This document shows positions 1 through 8,223 of a stretch of DNA of 64,000 nucleotides, in pieces. Location of the stretch: positions 620,001 to 684,000 of the forward strand of contig NZ_BPUO01000001.1 in NCBI RefSeq assembly GCF_022179805.1. Reading direction: 5' to 3'. Position 1 is the first letter of the stretch. Every line of letters starts with the position of its first letter. Below the pieces are notes generated by a model that worked only from the letters and a program-made list of their open reading frames with translations, had not been told where the DNA came from and ran no database searches. A program made the position numbers and the translations under genes. This stretch comes from Cupriavidus pauculus (GTDB lineage: Bacteria > Pseudomonadota > Gammaproteobacteria > Burkholderiales > Burkholderiaceae).

Positions 1-104
1 CGGACGCGCGCGACGCGGGCCGCGAGCGCTATCGTTACTATCGCGAGCGCGGCTATCCGCTCGCACACCATGACATCGGGCAGGCCAAGGGAGAATCGGC
101 ATGA
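1..104 (+). CDS. C-terminal end of an unidentified protein (5' partial)
   Basis: Only the last 33 codons lie in the window, read in the frame starting at base 3 and ending at TGA 102-104. The visible tail is charged and aromatic-rich (RERYRYYRERGY near the middle) and ends in GESA. I do not recognise a family from so short a tail. Its stop overlaps the start of the next gene as ATGA, so the two are probably translationally coupled. Confidence 0.6.
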   Translation, partial: DARDAGRERYRYYRERGYPLAHHDIGQAKGESA

Positions 105-595
105 GCGAACGCACGACATCGCGGGTGATTCCGCGGCTGGGGCCCAATGACAGCGTGCCGCTGCTGACCGAGATCGTCGAATTGCCAGAAACGGCGTTCG
201 AGGCGCCCACGCCGCCGCAGCCGGTACGGCAGGAAGCCATGGTCATCGACACCGCCGACATGCCCGATTCGGGCGTGGTGACCACGGTGGGCCACACCGA
301 TTCCGCGGCGGATGTCGCCACGGCGCCGGACACCTTGCCTGAGGCCGCCGCTTTCATGCCCGGCGAGGACGACCTGCGCGCCGTACGCACCGAGCTGCTG
401 ACGCGTGTGATGATGCGATTCCGCACCGAATGGCCACAGGTGGTGGAAGCCCATACCGAAGCCACGCTGCAGTCGCGGCTGGCTCCGCTGACCGCGCAAC
501 TGGCCAGCGAACTGACCCAGGCGCTGGAGGCCCGGCTGGTGGAATGGCTGGATGCGACGCTGGAGGAAATCGAAAGGGATCCGGGCGGGGTTTGA
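101..595 (+). CDS. DUF2486 family protein, function unknown
   Basis: This encodes 164 residues with no signal peptide or membrane segment. The N-terminal part holds a short motif, NDSVPLLTEIVE at about residues 16-27, that resembles the opening of the Burkholderiales DUF2486 family. The middle is acidic and Pro/Ala-rich, probably disordered. The last 70 residues look helical and amphipathic (LRAVRTELLTRVMMRF and following). An AAGGGAG ribosome site lies about 7 nt before the ATG, which overlaps the upstream stop. No function is known for the family, and the assignment rests on remembered motif similarity. Confidence 0.65.
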   Translation: MSERTTSRVIPRLGPNDSVPLLTEIVELPETAFEAPTPPQPVRQEAMVIDTADMPDSGVVTTVGHTDSAADVATAPDTLPEAAAFMPGEDDLRAVRTELLTRVMMRFRTEWPQVVEAHTEATLQSRLAPLTAQLASELTQALEARLVEWLDATLEEIERDPGGV

Positions 596-624
596 CGTCA
601 GTCTTTCTTCCCGCCGATTGTTTT

Positions 625-754
625 CTCCCCTCTCCCGCATGGCGGGAGAGGGGCCGGGGGAGAGGGCATAGAGGTTCTGCTTGCCGATAGATCGCAATTT
701 GAACCGCCGGCCCTCTCCCCCAACCCCTCTCCCACTAGCGTGGGAGAGGGGAGC
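625..754. repeat. CTCTCCC hairpin repeat, full copy R1
   Basis: Two GC-rich hairpins flank a core of about 45 bp. The left half has CCTCTCCCGC facing GCGGGAGAGG, followed by a G-rich tail. The right half is the inverse arrangement. The core (about 666-711) contains TTCTGCTTGCCG and CGCAATTTGAACCG and reappears inverted in the copy at 50686-50813. The element fills the convergent gap between the DUF2486 gene and ilvD. Confidence 0.85.
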
Positions 755-780
755 CGGTTAGTGGTGATTGAAGCGAGACC

Positions 781-2454
781 TCAATCCGTCACCGCCCCCT
801 TGCTGGCCGTCGAGGCCAGTTTCGAGAACTTTGCCAGAACCCCACGCGTGTAGCGCGGCGCGGGCTGCTTCCAGGCGGCGCGGCGCTTGGCCAGTTCTTC
901 GTCGGACACGTTCAGTTGCAGCAGCAGCTGGTGTGCGTCGATCGTGACCGAATCCCCTTCATGCACCAGTGCGATCGTGCCACCCACATACGCCTCGGGT
1001 GCCACGTGGCCCACCACCATGCCCCAGGTGCCGCCCGAGAAGCGGCCGTCGGTGATAAAGCCCACCGATTCCCCGAGCCCCTTGCCGATGATGGCCGAAG
1101 TAGGCGCCAGCATTTCCGGCATGCCCGGACCACCCTTGGGGCCCAGGTAGCGCAGCACGAGGATGTCGCCCGGGTTGATCTTGTCCGCCAGGATGGCTTC
1201 CATCGCGCTCTGTTCATCCTCGAACACGCGCGCCGGCCCGGAGATAACCGGATTCTTGAGCCCGGTGATCTTGGCCACGGCGCCTTCCTCGGCCAGGTTG
1301 CCCTTCAGGATGGCCAGGTGGCCCTGCTTGTACAGGGCCTTGTCGATCGGCATGATCACGTCCTGGTCGGCGCGCGGCTGGTCGGCCACGTGTTCCAGTT
1401 CCTCGGCCAGCGTGCGGCCCGTGATGGTCAGGCAGTCGCCGTGCAGCAGGCCGGCATTGAGCAGGATCTTCATCACCTGCGGAATGCCGCCTGCGCGGTG
1501 CAGGTCGGTAGCCACGTAGTCGCCCGACGGCTTCAGGTTGCAGATCACCGGCACGCGGCGGCGGATGCGCTCGAAATCGTCGATCGTCCATTCCACCTCG
1601 GCCGAGTGGGCAATGGCCAGGTAGTGCAGCACCGCGTTGGTGGAGCCGCCCGTGGCCATGATCAGCGTGACCGCGTTCTCGATGGACTTGCGCGTGATGA
1701 TGTCGCGCGGCTTGATGTCCTTCTTGACCGCTTCCACCAGCACGCGGGCCGATTCGGCGGCGCTGTCGACCTTTTCCTGGTCGGGATTGGCCATGGTCGA
1801 CGAATACAGCAGCGACATGCCCAGCGCCTCGAACGACGAACTCATCGTGTTGGCCGTGTACATGCCGCCGCACGAACCCGTGCTGGGGCACGCGTTCTTT
1901 TCCACGCCCTCGAAATCTTCCTGGCTCATGCGGCCGGCCGTGAATTCGCCCACGGCCTCGAACGACGACACGATGGTCAGGTCCTTGCCCTTCCAGTTGC
2001 CCGGCTTGATGGTGCCGCCGTAGACATAGATACCCGGCACGTTGGTACGTGCCAGCGCGATCATGCCGCCCGGCATGTTCTTGTCGCAGCCACCAATCAC
2101 GACCACGCCGTCCATCCACTGGCCCTGCGCGGCGGTCTCGATACAGTCGGCAATCACTTCGCGCGAGATCAGCGAGTACTTCATGCCTTCGGTGCCCATC
2201 GACATGCCGTCGGAGATCGTCGGCGTGCCAAAGATCTGCGGGTTCGCGTCCGATGCCCGGATGGCCTCCACGGCGGCATCGGCCAGGCGCTGCAGGCCGG
2301 CGTTGCACGGGGTGATCGTGGAATGCCCATTGGCGATACCGATCATCGGCTTGTCGAAGTCTTCCTTCTTGTAGCCGAGCGCGTAGTACATCGAGCGGTT
2401 GGGGGAGCGCGCCACGCCTTGCGTGATGTGCTTGGAGCGTTTGTTGAATGCCAT
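781..2454 (-). CDS. ilvD: Dihydroxy-acid dehydratase
   Basis: IlvD removes water from 2,3-dihydroxy-3-methylvalerate and 2,3-dihydroxyisovalerate, the third common step of isoleucine and valine synthesis in the cytosol. The protein has 557 residues, the normal length. The iron-sulfur cysteines are visible at about C50 (TITPCNAG), C123 (GGCDKNMPG) and C195 (PSTGSCGG). I chose the ATG at 2454 (MAFNKRSKH) over an upstream in-frame ATG because GGAGAG sits a few bases before it and family members start here. It is transcribed divergently from a LysR regulator and ends at repeat R1. Confidence 0.97.
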   Translation of the reverse strand: MAFNKRSKHITQGVARSPNRSMYYALGYKKEDFDKPMIGIANGHSTITPCNAGLQRLADAAVEAIRASDANPQIFGTPTISDGMSMGTEGMKYSLISREVIADCIETAAQGQWMDGVVVIGGCDKNMPGGMIALARTNVPGIYVYGGTIKPGNWKGKDLTIVSSFEAVGEFTAGRMSQEDFEGVEKNACPSTGSCGGMYTANTMSSSFEALGMSLLYSSTMANPDQEKVDSAAESARVLVEAVKKDIKPRDIITRKSIENAVTLIMATGGSTNAVLHYLAIAHSAEVEWTIDDFERIRRRVPVICNLKPSGDYVATDLHRAGGIPQVMKILLNAGLLHGDCLTITGRTLAEELEHVADQPRADQDVIMPIDKALYKQGHLAILKGNLAEEGAVAKITGLKNPVISGPARVFEDEQSAMEAILADKINPGDILVLRYLGPKGGPGMPEMLAPTSAIIGKGLGESVGFITDGRFSGGTWGMVVGHVAPEAYVGGTIALVHEGDSVTIDAHQLLLQLNVSDEELAKRRAAWKQPAPRYTRGVLAKFSKLASTASKGAVTD

Positions 2455-2635
2455 GAAGTCTCTCCGGGGGGGACGCCGGCCGGGACGCGCCACAGGTGCG
2501 CCAGCGGTGTTGTGATGTTGTGCCGGAGAGCATGCGCTTGGCGTTTTTACGTGTCAAATATATTATTCGACCGTTATTGAGTCGAAAAACATATCAAACG
2601 CCGATTCTCGATCGTCGAACCCGGGAGCCCAGAAC
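2455..2635. promoter_or_regulatory. ilvD / LysR divergent control region with inverted repeat
   Basis: This 181 bp gap separates two divergent starts and is AT-rich in its centre. It holds a perfect inverted repeat, TTCGAC (2566-2571) and GTCGAA (2581-2586) with a 9-bp spacer, beside an ATATATTATT run. LysR-type proteins usually bind such interrupted dyads next to their own gene, so this is the likely operator. That role is inferred. Confidence 0.5.
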
Positions 2636-3580
2636 GTGGACCTGCGCCAGTTGCGCTATTTCGTCACCGTGGCCGAGGAACTGCACTTCGGGCGGGCGGC
2701 CGGCCGCCTGAGCATGACCCAGCCGCCGCTGTCGCAGCAGATCCAGGCACTGGAAGAGGAGATCGGCGTGCAACTGTTCGTGCGCACGCGCCGGTCGGTG
2801 ATGCTGACGCCCGCCGGCCAGCAGTGGCTGCCCGAAGTGCGGCGCGTGCTGGCCGATGCGGCCGCGCTGCCCGGCCTGGCGCAGCGTCTGGCGCGCGGCG
2901 AGGTGGGGTCGCTGGCGCTGGCCTTCGTCAGTACCGCCGACTACGGCATCCTGCCCGAACTGCTGCGGCATTTCCGCGCACGGCATCCCGACGTGCAACT
3001 GCAATTGCGTGAAGCCACCAGCGATGTCCAGCTCGAGGCGCTGGCCGAGGGCACCATCGACGCGGGCCTGGTCATCCGGCCGCAGTTGCCCGTGATGCCG
3101 CACGGCGTGTCCTATCTGCCGCTGGTGCGCGAGCCGCTGGTGCTGGCCGTGCCGGACGGCTGGCGGCCGCCCGGCAGCGACGCGGCGCCTGCTACGGTAT
3201 CGCTGCGCGATGCCGCGCACGAGCCGCTGGTGATCTTTCCGCGGCGAAGCGCGCCAGCGTTTTATGACATCATTACGGGCTACTATGCGCGCGACGGCCT
3301 GACGCCGGTGATTGCGCAGGAAGCCATCCAGATGCAGACCATCGTAAGTCTGGTGTCGGCGGGCATGGGCGTGGCGCTGGTGCCCGCGTCGCTTTGCAAC
3401 CTGCGGCGCACGGGCGTGTCGTACCTGGCATTGCGCGACGCCGGGCCCGAAATCGAAACCGGCCTGGCCTGGCGCGAGGGCGCGGCCGGCGTGGCTCCGG
3501 TGCTGCGCTCGTTCATCGACATTGCCACCGGGCTGGCCGGCGCCATCGGGCTGACGCAAGACCATGGCATAAATACATAG
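2636..3580 (+). CDS. LysR-family transcriptional regulator
   Basis: The product has 314 residues. Residues 1-60 form the winged helix-turn-helix ([20 protein letters not shown], then [20 protein letters not shown]), and about 90-300 form the periplasmic-binding-like effector domain. The start is GTG, chosen because it gives the standard LysR N-terminus and follows GGGAG. Divergent placement beside ilvD suggests autoregulation and possible control of ilvD, but LysR neighbours are not always targets. The effector cannot be told from the sequence. Confidence 0.92.
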   Translation: MDLRQLRYFVTVAEELHFGRAAGRLSMTQPPLSQQIQALEEEIGVQLFVRTRRSVMLTPAGQQWLPEVRRVLADAAALPGLAQRLARGEVGSLALAFVSTADYGILPELLRHFRARHPDVQLQLREATSDVQLEALAEGTIDAGLVIRPQLPVMPHGVSYLPLVREPLVLAVPDGWRPPGSDAAPATVSLRDAAHEPLVIFPRRSAPAFYDIITGYYARDGLTPVIAQEAIQMQTIVSLVSAGMGVALVPASLCNLRRTGVSYLALRDAGPEIETGLAWREGAAGVAPVLRSFIDIATGLAGAIGLTQDHGINT

Positions 3581-3633
3581 CGCAGCACGCCGCGCTCCAC
3601 CGCACCACTTACCGCAACTCTTTTCGTTACTCC

Positions 3634-4452
3634 ATGCTCGTTCATCCGCAATTCGATCCGGTTGCCATTCACCTCGGACCACTGGCCATTCGTTGGTACG
3701 GACTGATGTACCTGGCCGGCTTCATCATGTTCCTGTGGTTTGGCCGGCTGCGCATCAAGCAGCCCCATATCGCGGCGCGGGGCTGGGTCACGCGCGACCT
3801 GGACGACATGCTGTTCTATGGCGTGCTCGGGGTGATCGTTGGTGGCCGGCTGGGCTACGTGCTGTTCTACAAGCCGAGCTTCTACCTGACGCATCCGCTG
3901 GAAATCTTCAAGGTGTGGGAAGGCGGCATGGCATTCCATGGCGGCTTCCTGGGCGTGCTGGTGGCGATGTGGGTATTTGCGAAGGTGCGCCGCCGGCACT
4001 GGATGGAAGTGACCGATTTCATCGCACCGCTGATTCCGTGCGGGCTGGCGGCCGGCCGCATCGGCAACTTCATCAACGGCGAACTGTGGGGCCGCGCCAC
4101 CGACCTGCCCTGGGGCATGATCTTCCCGCAGGCCGGCGACAACATTCCGCGCCATCCGTCGCAGCTTTACCAGTTTGCCGGCGAAGGCGTGATGCTGTTC
4201 ATCATCCTGTGGCTGTTCGCCCGCAAGCCGCGACCCATGGGCGCCGTGTCGGGCGTGTTCCTGATCGGCTACGGCGCGTTCCGCTTCCTGGCCGAATTCA
4301 CGCGCGAGCCCGACAGCTTCCTGGGCCTGCTGGCGCTGAAGCTGTCGATGGGCCAGTGGCTGAGCCTGCCGATGATCCTGGTCGGCGTGCTGATGGTGAT
4401 TTGGGCGCATCGCCGCCAGGCCAACGGCGCCGCCGCTGGCGCAGCGCGTTAA
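3634..4452 (+). CDS. lgt: Phosphatidylglycerol-prolipoprotein diacylglyceryl transferase
   Basis: Lgt transfers diacylglycerol from phosphatidylglycerol to the lipobox cysteine of prolipoproteins, the first step of lipoprotein maturation in the inner membrane. The 272-residue protein has about seven hydrophobic segments. The signature residues are present: HGG at about 102-104 and [10 protein letters not shown] at 141-150, containing the essential Arg. Starts further upstream were rejected because [12 protein letters not shown] is the usual N-terminus. The gap to the convergent M48 gene is only 29 bp, too short for the CTCTCCC repeat. Substrates in this window include the BamE-like, OmpA-like and SodC lipoproteins. 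Confidence 0.97.
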   Translation: MLVHPQFDPVAIHLGPLAIRWYGLMYLAGFIMFLWFGRLRIKQPHIAARGWVTRDLDDMLFYGVLGVIVGGRLGYVLFYKPSFYLTHPLEIFKVWEGGMAFHGGFLGVLVAMWVFAKVRRRHWMEVTDFIAPLIPCGLAAGRIGNFINGELWGRATDLPWGMIFPQAGDNIPRHPSQLYQFAGEGVMLFIILWLFARKPRPMGAVSGVFLIGYGAFRFLAEFTREPDSFLGLLALKLSMGQWLSLPMILVGVLMVIWAHRRQANGAAAGAAR

Positions 4453-4481
4453 GCAGTTACTGCATTGATGCGCCCAGGGTG

Positions 4482-5501
4482 TTAGGGCGCGTTCCTGATG
4501 GCTTCGATGCGCTCGCGCGTATGCGGGTGCGTCGAGAAGAAGCCAGCCTCCGCGTCGTCATCGGCGTCCCGTTTGCGGCGGGCGCCGTGCGATGCCTCCA
4601 GCTGCTGTAGCGCGTCGGCCAGCGCCGACGGCGGCAGCCTGTTCTCCCGCAACACTTCCACGGCAAACGCATCGGCTGCGCGCTCATGATCGCGCGAATA
4701 GCGCATGGCCAGTATCGCCGTGGGTACCGTTGCCAGCAGCGTCGACACATCGCCAAACAGGTACGCCGTCAACGCGCCTACCGCCGACGCCTGGAAAACC
4801 TGCTGCAGGCCGTGGCGCCGAGTCACGTGGCCCGCCTCGTGGGCGAGCACGCCGGTCATGGCTGTGCCTGTGCCGAGCAACTTCACCAGTTCATCGGTCA
4901 CGACGATGGTGCCGCCCGGCAGCGCCAGCGCATTGGCGCCGATGCCGCCACCATGGCGAAACAGGATGCGGTAGTCATGGCCCGGATCGGCAGGGCGGCG
5001 CAGCGCGGCAAAGTTGTCGCGGATGGCTTGCCGGTCGGCCTCGGGCAGCGTGCTGGGCTTGACCACACGGTCCAGGCTGGCAAGCGACGCCTCGCCCAGC
5101 TGGGCTTCGAGCCTGGCCGGTATCGCGCGTGCAACCAGTCCGGCGGTCCACGGCAGCAGGTAGAAATACGAGACCACCACGAACAGCACCAGCCCCAGTA
5201 TCGACAGGCCCACCAGACGCCAGCTGTTCTGCGCGCGAGATACCCAGCCCTCCTGGTGCCCGGTGGCGGCCAGCAGGGCATCGAAGGCCGCTTGGTCGAA
5301 GATCTCGCAGTAGGCGCCGTCGGCAAACGTCACCAGTCGCGGACCGCGCCGGATGCGCTCCGATACGCGCAGCGAAGCCAGCGGCGCGCGGCGCAGTTCC
5401 AGGCCGTCGGCATCGTGCAGCACGGCCTGGCCATCATGCACCGCCAGCAGCACCGCATGCGCCCGCGACGAGTGCCCATCGAAAAATTGCGCGGCAACCA
5501 T
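4482..5501 (-). CDS. M48-family membrane zinc metallopeptidase
   Basis: The protein has 339 residues. An N-terminal soluble part (1-95) is followed by one membrane helix (about 97-117) and an M48 peptidase domain. HEAGH at 221-225 supplies two zinc ligands and the catalytic Glu, and E273 in DHERAAD is the likely third ligand. The C-terminus carries FFSTHPHTRERI, typical of M48C/YggG-like peptidases. The start at 5501 was picked for the GGAGGAA site upstream. It lies 19 bp after the DUF898 gene, so the two form an operon. A role in envelope quality control is inferred from the family; no substrate is known. Confidence 0.88.
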   Translation of the reverse strand: MVAAQFFDGHSSRAHAVLLAVHDGQAVLHDADGLELRRAPLASLRVSERIRRGPRLVTFADGAYCEIFDQAAFDALLAATGHQEGWVSRAQNSWRLVGLSILGLVLFVVVSYFYLLPWTAGLVARAIPARLEAQLGEASLASLDRVVKPSTLPEADRQAIRDNFAALRRPADPGHDYRILFRHGGGIGANALALPGGTIVVTDELVKLLGTGTAMTGVLAHEAGHVTRRHGLQQVFQASAVGALTAYLFGDVSTLLATVPTAILAMRYSRDHERAADAFAVEVLRENRLPPSALADALQQLEASHGARRKRDADDDAEAGFFSTHPHTRERIEAIRNAP

Positions 5502-5520
5502 GATGGTCGTATTCCTCCGC

Positions 5521-6594
5521 CTACAGGGCGATGTCGATGTCGTACCAGTCCACCGCCGCATCGCCAAGCGCATCCACCTGCTCGCGCTCGCCGGCCAGGA
5601 ACGTGTCGAGTTCGCCCGCAGCCAGCATGGTCATCGATTCCACGCGATAGCGAACCGAACGCACGCGTGCGAACGGCCGGAACAGGCCCAGCGTCAGTAC
5701 CGTCAGGATCAGGTTGGTGATTGTGATCACGAACAGCTTGCCTGCCTTGACGTTGCTGCGGAAGCGGTGGGGCGCCAGCGTCGTGTGGTTCCAGACGAGG
5801 TTTTGCATCTTGGCCTGGAAGAATGGGCCGATCAGCAGGAAGGCCAGATACATGCCCATCACAATGGCGCCAATGGCCATGTACATGCCGCCCTTGCCGT
5901 GCGCCGTGGCGGTGACCATGCCGACCAGCACACCGCCCGCCAACAGGAATGCGAATGCCAGGCCAGCCGTCAGCAGGTACACGCGGTAGAACGCGCCGGC
6001 CGTTGCATCGATGGCGAATGGCGCTGTGCCAAAGCGGGTGTTGTTGTGCTGGTAGCGCTTGAAGCGCTGATGGGCCAGCGGTGCCAGCAGGTAGAGCGAC
6101 AGCAGCGTCAGCACGGGCCACAGCAGGAACACCTTGTAGCCTTCGCGATCGCCGCCCCTGAACGCGAAACGCAGGCCGCGATAGCTTGAATTGGCCATGC
6201 GGAAGCGCAGCGATCGCACCAGCAGGTACGGAAACATGACGGCCAGCGCAAGCGCCAGCAGCACTCCCAAGGCGGGGGAGAACTGCATGACTATCTGATA
6301 GCCGACGAACAGGACGAAAAGGATGGCACGTCCCTTGAGGATCGCCATCGGACTACCGTGATAGTCGAACGTGGCGCAGTCGAGTCGGGTATTGCGGTAA
6401 AAGTATTGAAGCGTGCGCACCTTGGCCCAGGCGCTGTAGATCGAGAGCGTGACGATGTTCAGCAGCGAGTTGACGATCCAGATCCGGAAGTACTCGGACC
6501 CCGATCCCGTGAAGCTGAATTGCAGTTCGCGCGGTGCACTGCTTTCGGCGGCAAAACGGTCGGGCTCCAGCCCGTTGCGATCTTCCCAGTTCAT
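5521..6594 (-). CDS. DUF898 (YjgN-like) multi-pass membrane protein
   Basis: The 357-residue protein opens with the DUF898 hallmark FSFTGSGSEYFRIWIVN, followed by TLSIYSAWAKVR at about 50-61. Five to seven hydrophobic stretches follow. The segment near 290-322 (ITNLILTVLTLGLF, then ARVRSVRY) resembles the N-terminal motif, so the protein looks internally duplicated. AGAGGT lies before the ATG at 6594. No function is established for the family. The partner gene just downstream is the M48 peptidase, suggesting that the two act together at the membrane. Confidence 0.85.
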   Translation of the reverse strand: MNWEDRNGLEPDRFAAESSAPRELQFSFTGSGSEYFRIWIVNSLLNIVTLSIYSAWAKVRTLQYFYRNTRLDCATFDYHGSPMAILKGRAILFVLFVGYQIVMQFSPALGVLLALALAVMFPYLLVRSLRFRMANSSYRGLRFAFRGGDREGYKVFLLWPVLTLLSLYLLAPLAHQRFKRYQHNNTRFGTAPFAIDATAGAFYRVYLLTAGLAFAFLLAGGVLVGMVTATAHGKGGMYMAIGAIVMGMYLAFLLIGPFFQAKMQNLVWNHTTLAPHRFRSNVKAGKLFVITITNLILTVLTLGLFRPFARVRSVRYRVESMTMLAAGELDTFLAGEREQVDALGDAAVDWYDIDIAL

Positions 6595-6807
6595 TGATTG
6601 ACCTCTGCGAAATGTTTCGGAGCGCTCTGGTGCTGGCTCGGCGCTTGTTTCAGGTTTGCAACCAGTTGGCACGACGATTTCGTGCGGTGGTCAACACATT
6701 CTCGCACTGCGACGTGGAGCGATGTTTGGTAAACAGCACAAATCCCGCTGCGAATCACGTCAGATACGTCGGGAAGCGTAACTGAGGTCGTAACGTGGGA
6801 GAAACAT

Positions 6808-6913
6808 CCTGTTACATGATGAGCATCCTGTCACAAGTTGCGCTTCGTCCGCCTCAATAAAATCAATGACTTAAGTCAGATGGCACGGTCCTCGCTATGT
6901 AGCCTGTTACAAG
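6808..6913 (+). repeat. Three copies of CCTGTYACAWG
   Basis: Copies lie at 6808-6818 (CCTGTTACATG), 6827-6837 (CCTGTCACAAG) and 6903-6913 (CCTGTTACAAG). The first two are 19 bp apart, close to two helical turns, and share a longer CATCCTGT core. Repeats of this size and phasing suggest binding sites for an unknown regulator. No known consensus was matched. Confidence 0.55.
6867..6878. promoter_or_regulatory. Perfect 12-bp palindrome TGACTTAAGTCA
   Basis: A complete dyad in a locally AT-rich stretch, between the second and third copies of the CCTGTYACAWG motif. It could be a protein-binding site for the divergent DUF898 or GntR promoters. The role is inferred from symmetry and position only. 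Confidence 0.4.
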
Positions 6914-7158
6914 AACGGTCGGGGCAGGCAAAGACCAGCCCAACACGAGCCAGCGGGGGAGGTGTGCACGAAGATGCGTAGGCACCGTGGCAACGACGAA
7001 AAAGCCGAACGGGAAAAGGCACGGGAAAATCCGCACTCCATGACGAGTGCTTGAACGGGGCAGGCGCGGGGCCGGCGCCAGTTAGCGAAACAGACCCGCA
7101 GGCGTCCGGCACATCTGGCCCGACGCCCATGAAAAGACCCACTGTGGTTCTTTCACGC

Positions 7159-7198
7159 GCGGGCAATCATCCTGTTGGGAGGCAGGAAGATTGCCCGC
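7159..7198. other. Hairpin with 9-bp perfect stem
   Basis: GCGGGCAAT (7159-7167) pairs perfectly with ATTGCCCGC (7190-7198) across a 22-nt loop, which itself contains CCTG facing CAGG. No T-run follows, so it is not an obvious terminator. The loop carries CATCCTGTT, resembling the repeats at 6805 and 6824. Function unknown. Confidence 0.45.
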
Positions 7199-7477
7199 CG
7201 CACCTATTTGTTTCCCCCAGATCTGCTCGCTTGGCCTTTGGCGCTATTCGCGCGTCTCGTGGATTTCCCTCGGTAACACGCCGGTTTGCCACGCTGCCGC
7301 CACACCTTCCGCAATGCAACATGAAAACCGCTTGCGATTCGGTGCACTTCCCGTAATTATGAATTATTGCGACTTAATCGCCGCTCGTGCGTTTCCGCAC
7401 ATATCCGGCGACAGTTGCTTTTTCGGCACTTTTTTCTTACCCCATCGGTCCCATACTCCCGGCCCCCAGGAGGCATG

Positions 7478-8185
7478 ATGCGCATCGTCAGGCAGGCGTT
7501 GTACCTGGAAGTGGCAGACCGGCTGCGGGCGATGATCGACGAACGCGCGCTGACGCCTGGCGCATGGATTGACGAGGTGGCGCTGGCCGCGTCGCTGGGC
7601 ACGTCCCGCACGCCGCTACGCGAGGCACTGAAGGTACTGGCCGCCGAAGGGCTGGTGCGCCTGGAGCCCCGGCGCGGCTGCTTCGTCAACGCATTGACCG
7701 AGCAGGACCTGGACGAAATCTTCCCGCTGATGGCGTTGCTGGAAGGCCGTTGTGCCTATGAGGCGGCGCGCAATGCCAGCCAGGGCGATCTCGATGCCCT
7801 TGAGGGGATGCACGCCGACCTGGCCGCCTACGCGCAGGCCGGAGACATCGACGCCTACTACGAGACCAACTACCAGATTCACGAGGCGATCCAGCGGCTG
7901 GCGGGCAACCGCTGGCTGTCGGGCGTGGTCAGCGACCTGCGCAAGGTGCTGCGCCTGTCGCGCCACAAGAGCCTGAAGCTGCCGGGCCGGATCCACGAGT
8001 CGTGCGCGGAACACCTGTCGGTGTTCTCTGCGCTCAAGGCTCACGATCCCGAGGGTGCCGAAGCCCTGATGAAGACGCACGTGTTGCGCCAGCGCGGCGC
8101 GTTGCGCACGCTCGACGCCGCCGAGCAGGCCGATACGGATGCCGCCACGCCGGCCGCGCATCTGCGCTTGGCCGGACAAGGCTGA
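7478..8185 (+). CDS. GntR-family regulator, FadR-type with FCD domain
   Basis: The 235-residue protein has a winged helix-turn-helix at about 10-75 (LGTSRTPLREALKVLAAEGL is the recognition segment) and an all-helical FCD effector domain at about 80-215. AGGAGG lies 4 nt before the chosen ATG at 7478; an ATG 3 bp upstream is too close to it. Proteins of this type often sense organic acids or acyl compounds. Standing directly before malonyl-CoA decarboxylase in the same direction, it probably regulates the malonate-type cluster, as MatR does in rhizobia. That role is inferred from context. Confidence 0.9.
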   Translation: MRIVRQALYLEVADRLRAMIDERALTPGAWIDEVALAASLGTSRTPLREALKVLAAEGLVRLEPRRGCFVNALTEQDLDEIFPLMALLEGRCAYEAARNASQGDLDALEGMHADLAAYAQAGDIDAYYETNYQIHEAIQRLAGNRWLSGVVSDLRKVLRLSRHKSLKLPGRIHESCAEHLSVFSALKAHDPEGAEALMKTHVLRQRGALRTLDAAEQADTDAATPAAHLRLAGQG

Positions 8186-8223
8186 CACCAATCACTACCC
8201 ATCGCCCATCGCCGGACACGACC

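Larger units (their letters stand above)
6595..7477. other. Long non-coding region with short repeats and hairpins
   Basis: I see no convincing gene in these 883 bp. Open frames here lack family features and ribosome sites. It does contain a near-identical CCTGT(T/C)ACA(A/T)G motif three times, a perfect 12-bp palindrome at 6867-6878 and several hairpins, and it must hold the promoters of the DUF898 operon (leftward) and the GntR gene (rightward). A small AT-rich dyad, TAATT-ATG-AATTA, at 7354-7366 may be an operator for the GntR protein. Confidence 0.6.

Noticed and set aside
53..697. Leftward open frame of 214 codons at the left edge
   Set aside because: It runs antisense to the DUF2486 gene and through repeat R1, has Arg/His/Gly-rich composition and no ribosome site.
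625..754. CTCTCCC repeats as a CRISPR array
   Set aside because: Copies are dispersed singly over 60 kb, contain internal inverted symmetry, have no regular spacers and no cas genes nearby.
625..754. Repeats as simple Rho-independent terminators
   Set aside because: The hairpins are not followed by T-runs, and where a canonical terminator exists (48192-48226, 50837-50875) it is separate from the repeat. A role at 3' ends remains possible.
6876..7356. Small open frames in the 6.6-7.5 kb gap
   Set aside because: None has a convincing ribosome site, codon bias or recognisable motif, and they overlap hairpins and repeated motifs.
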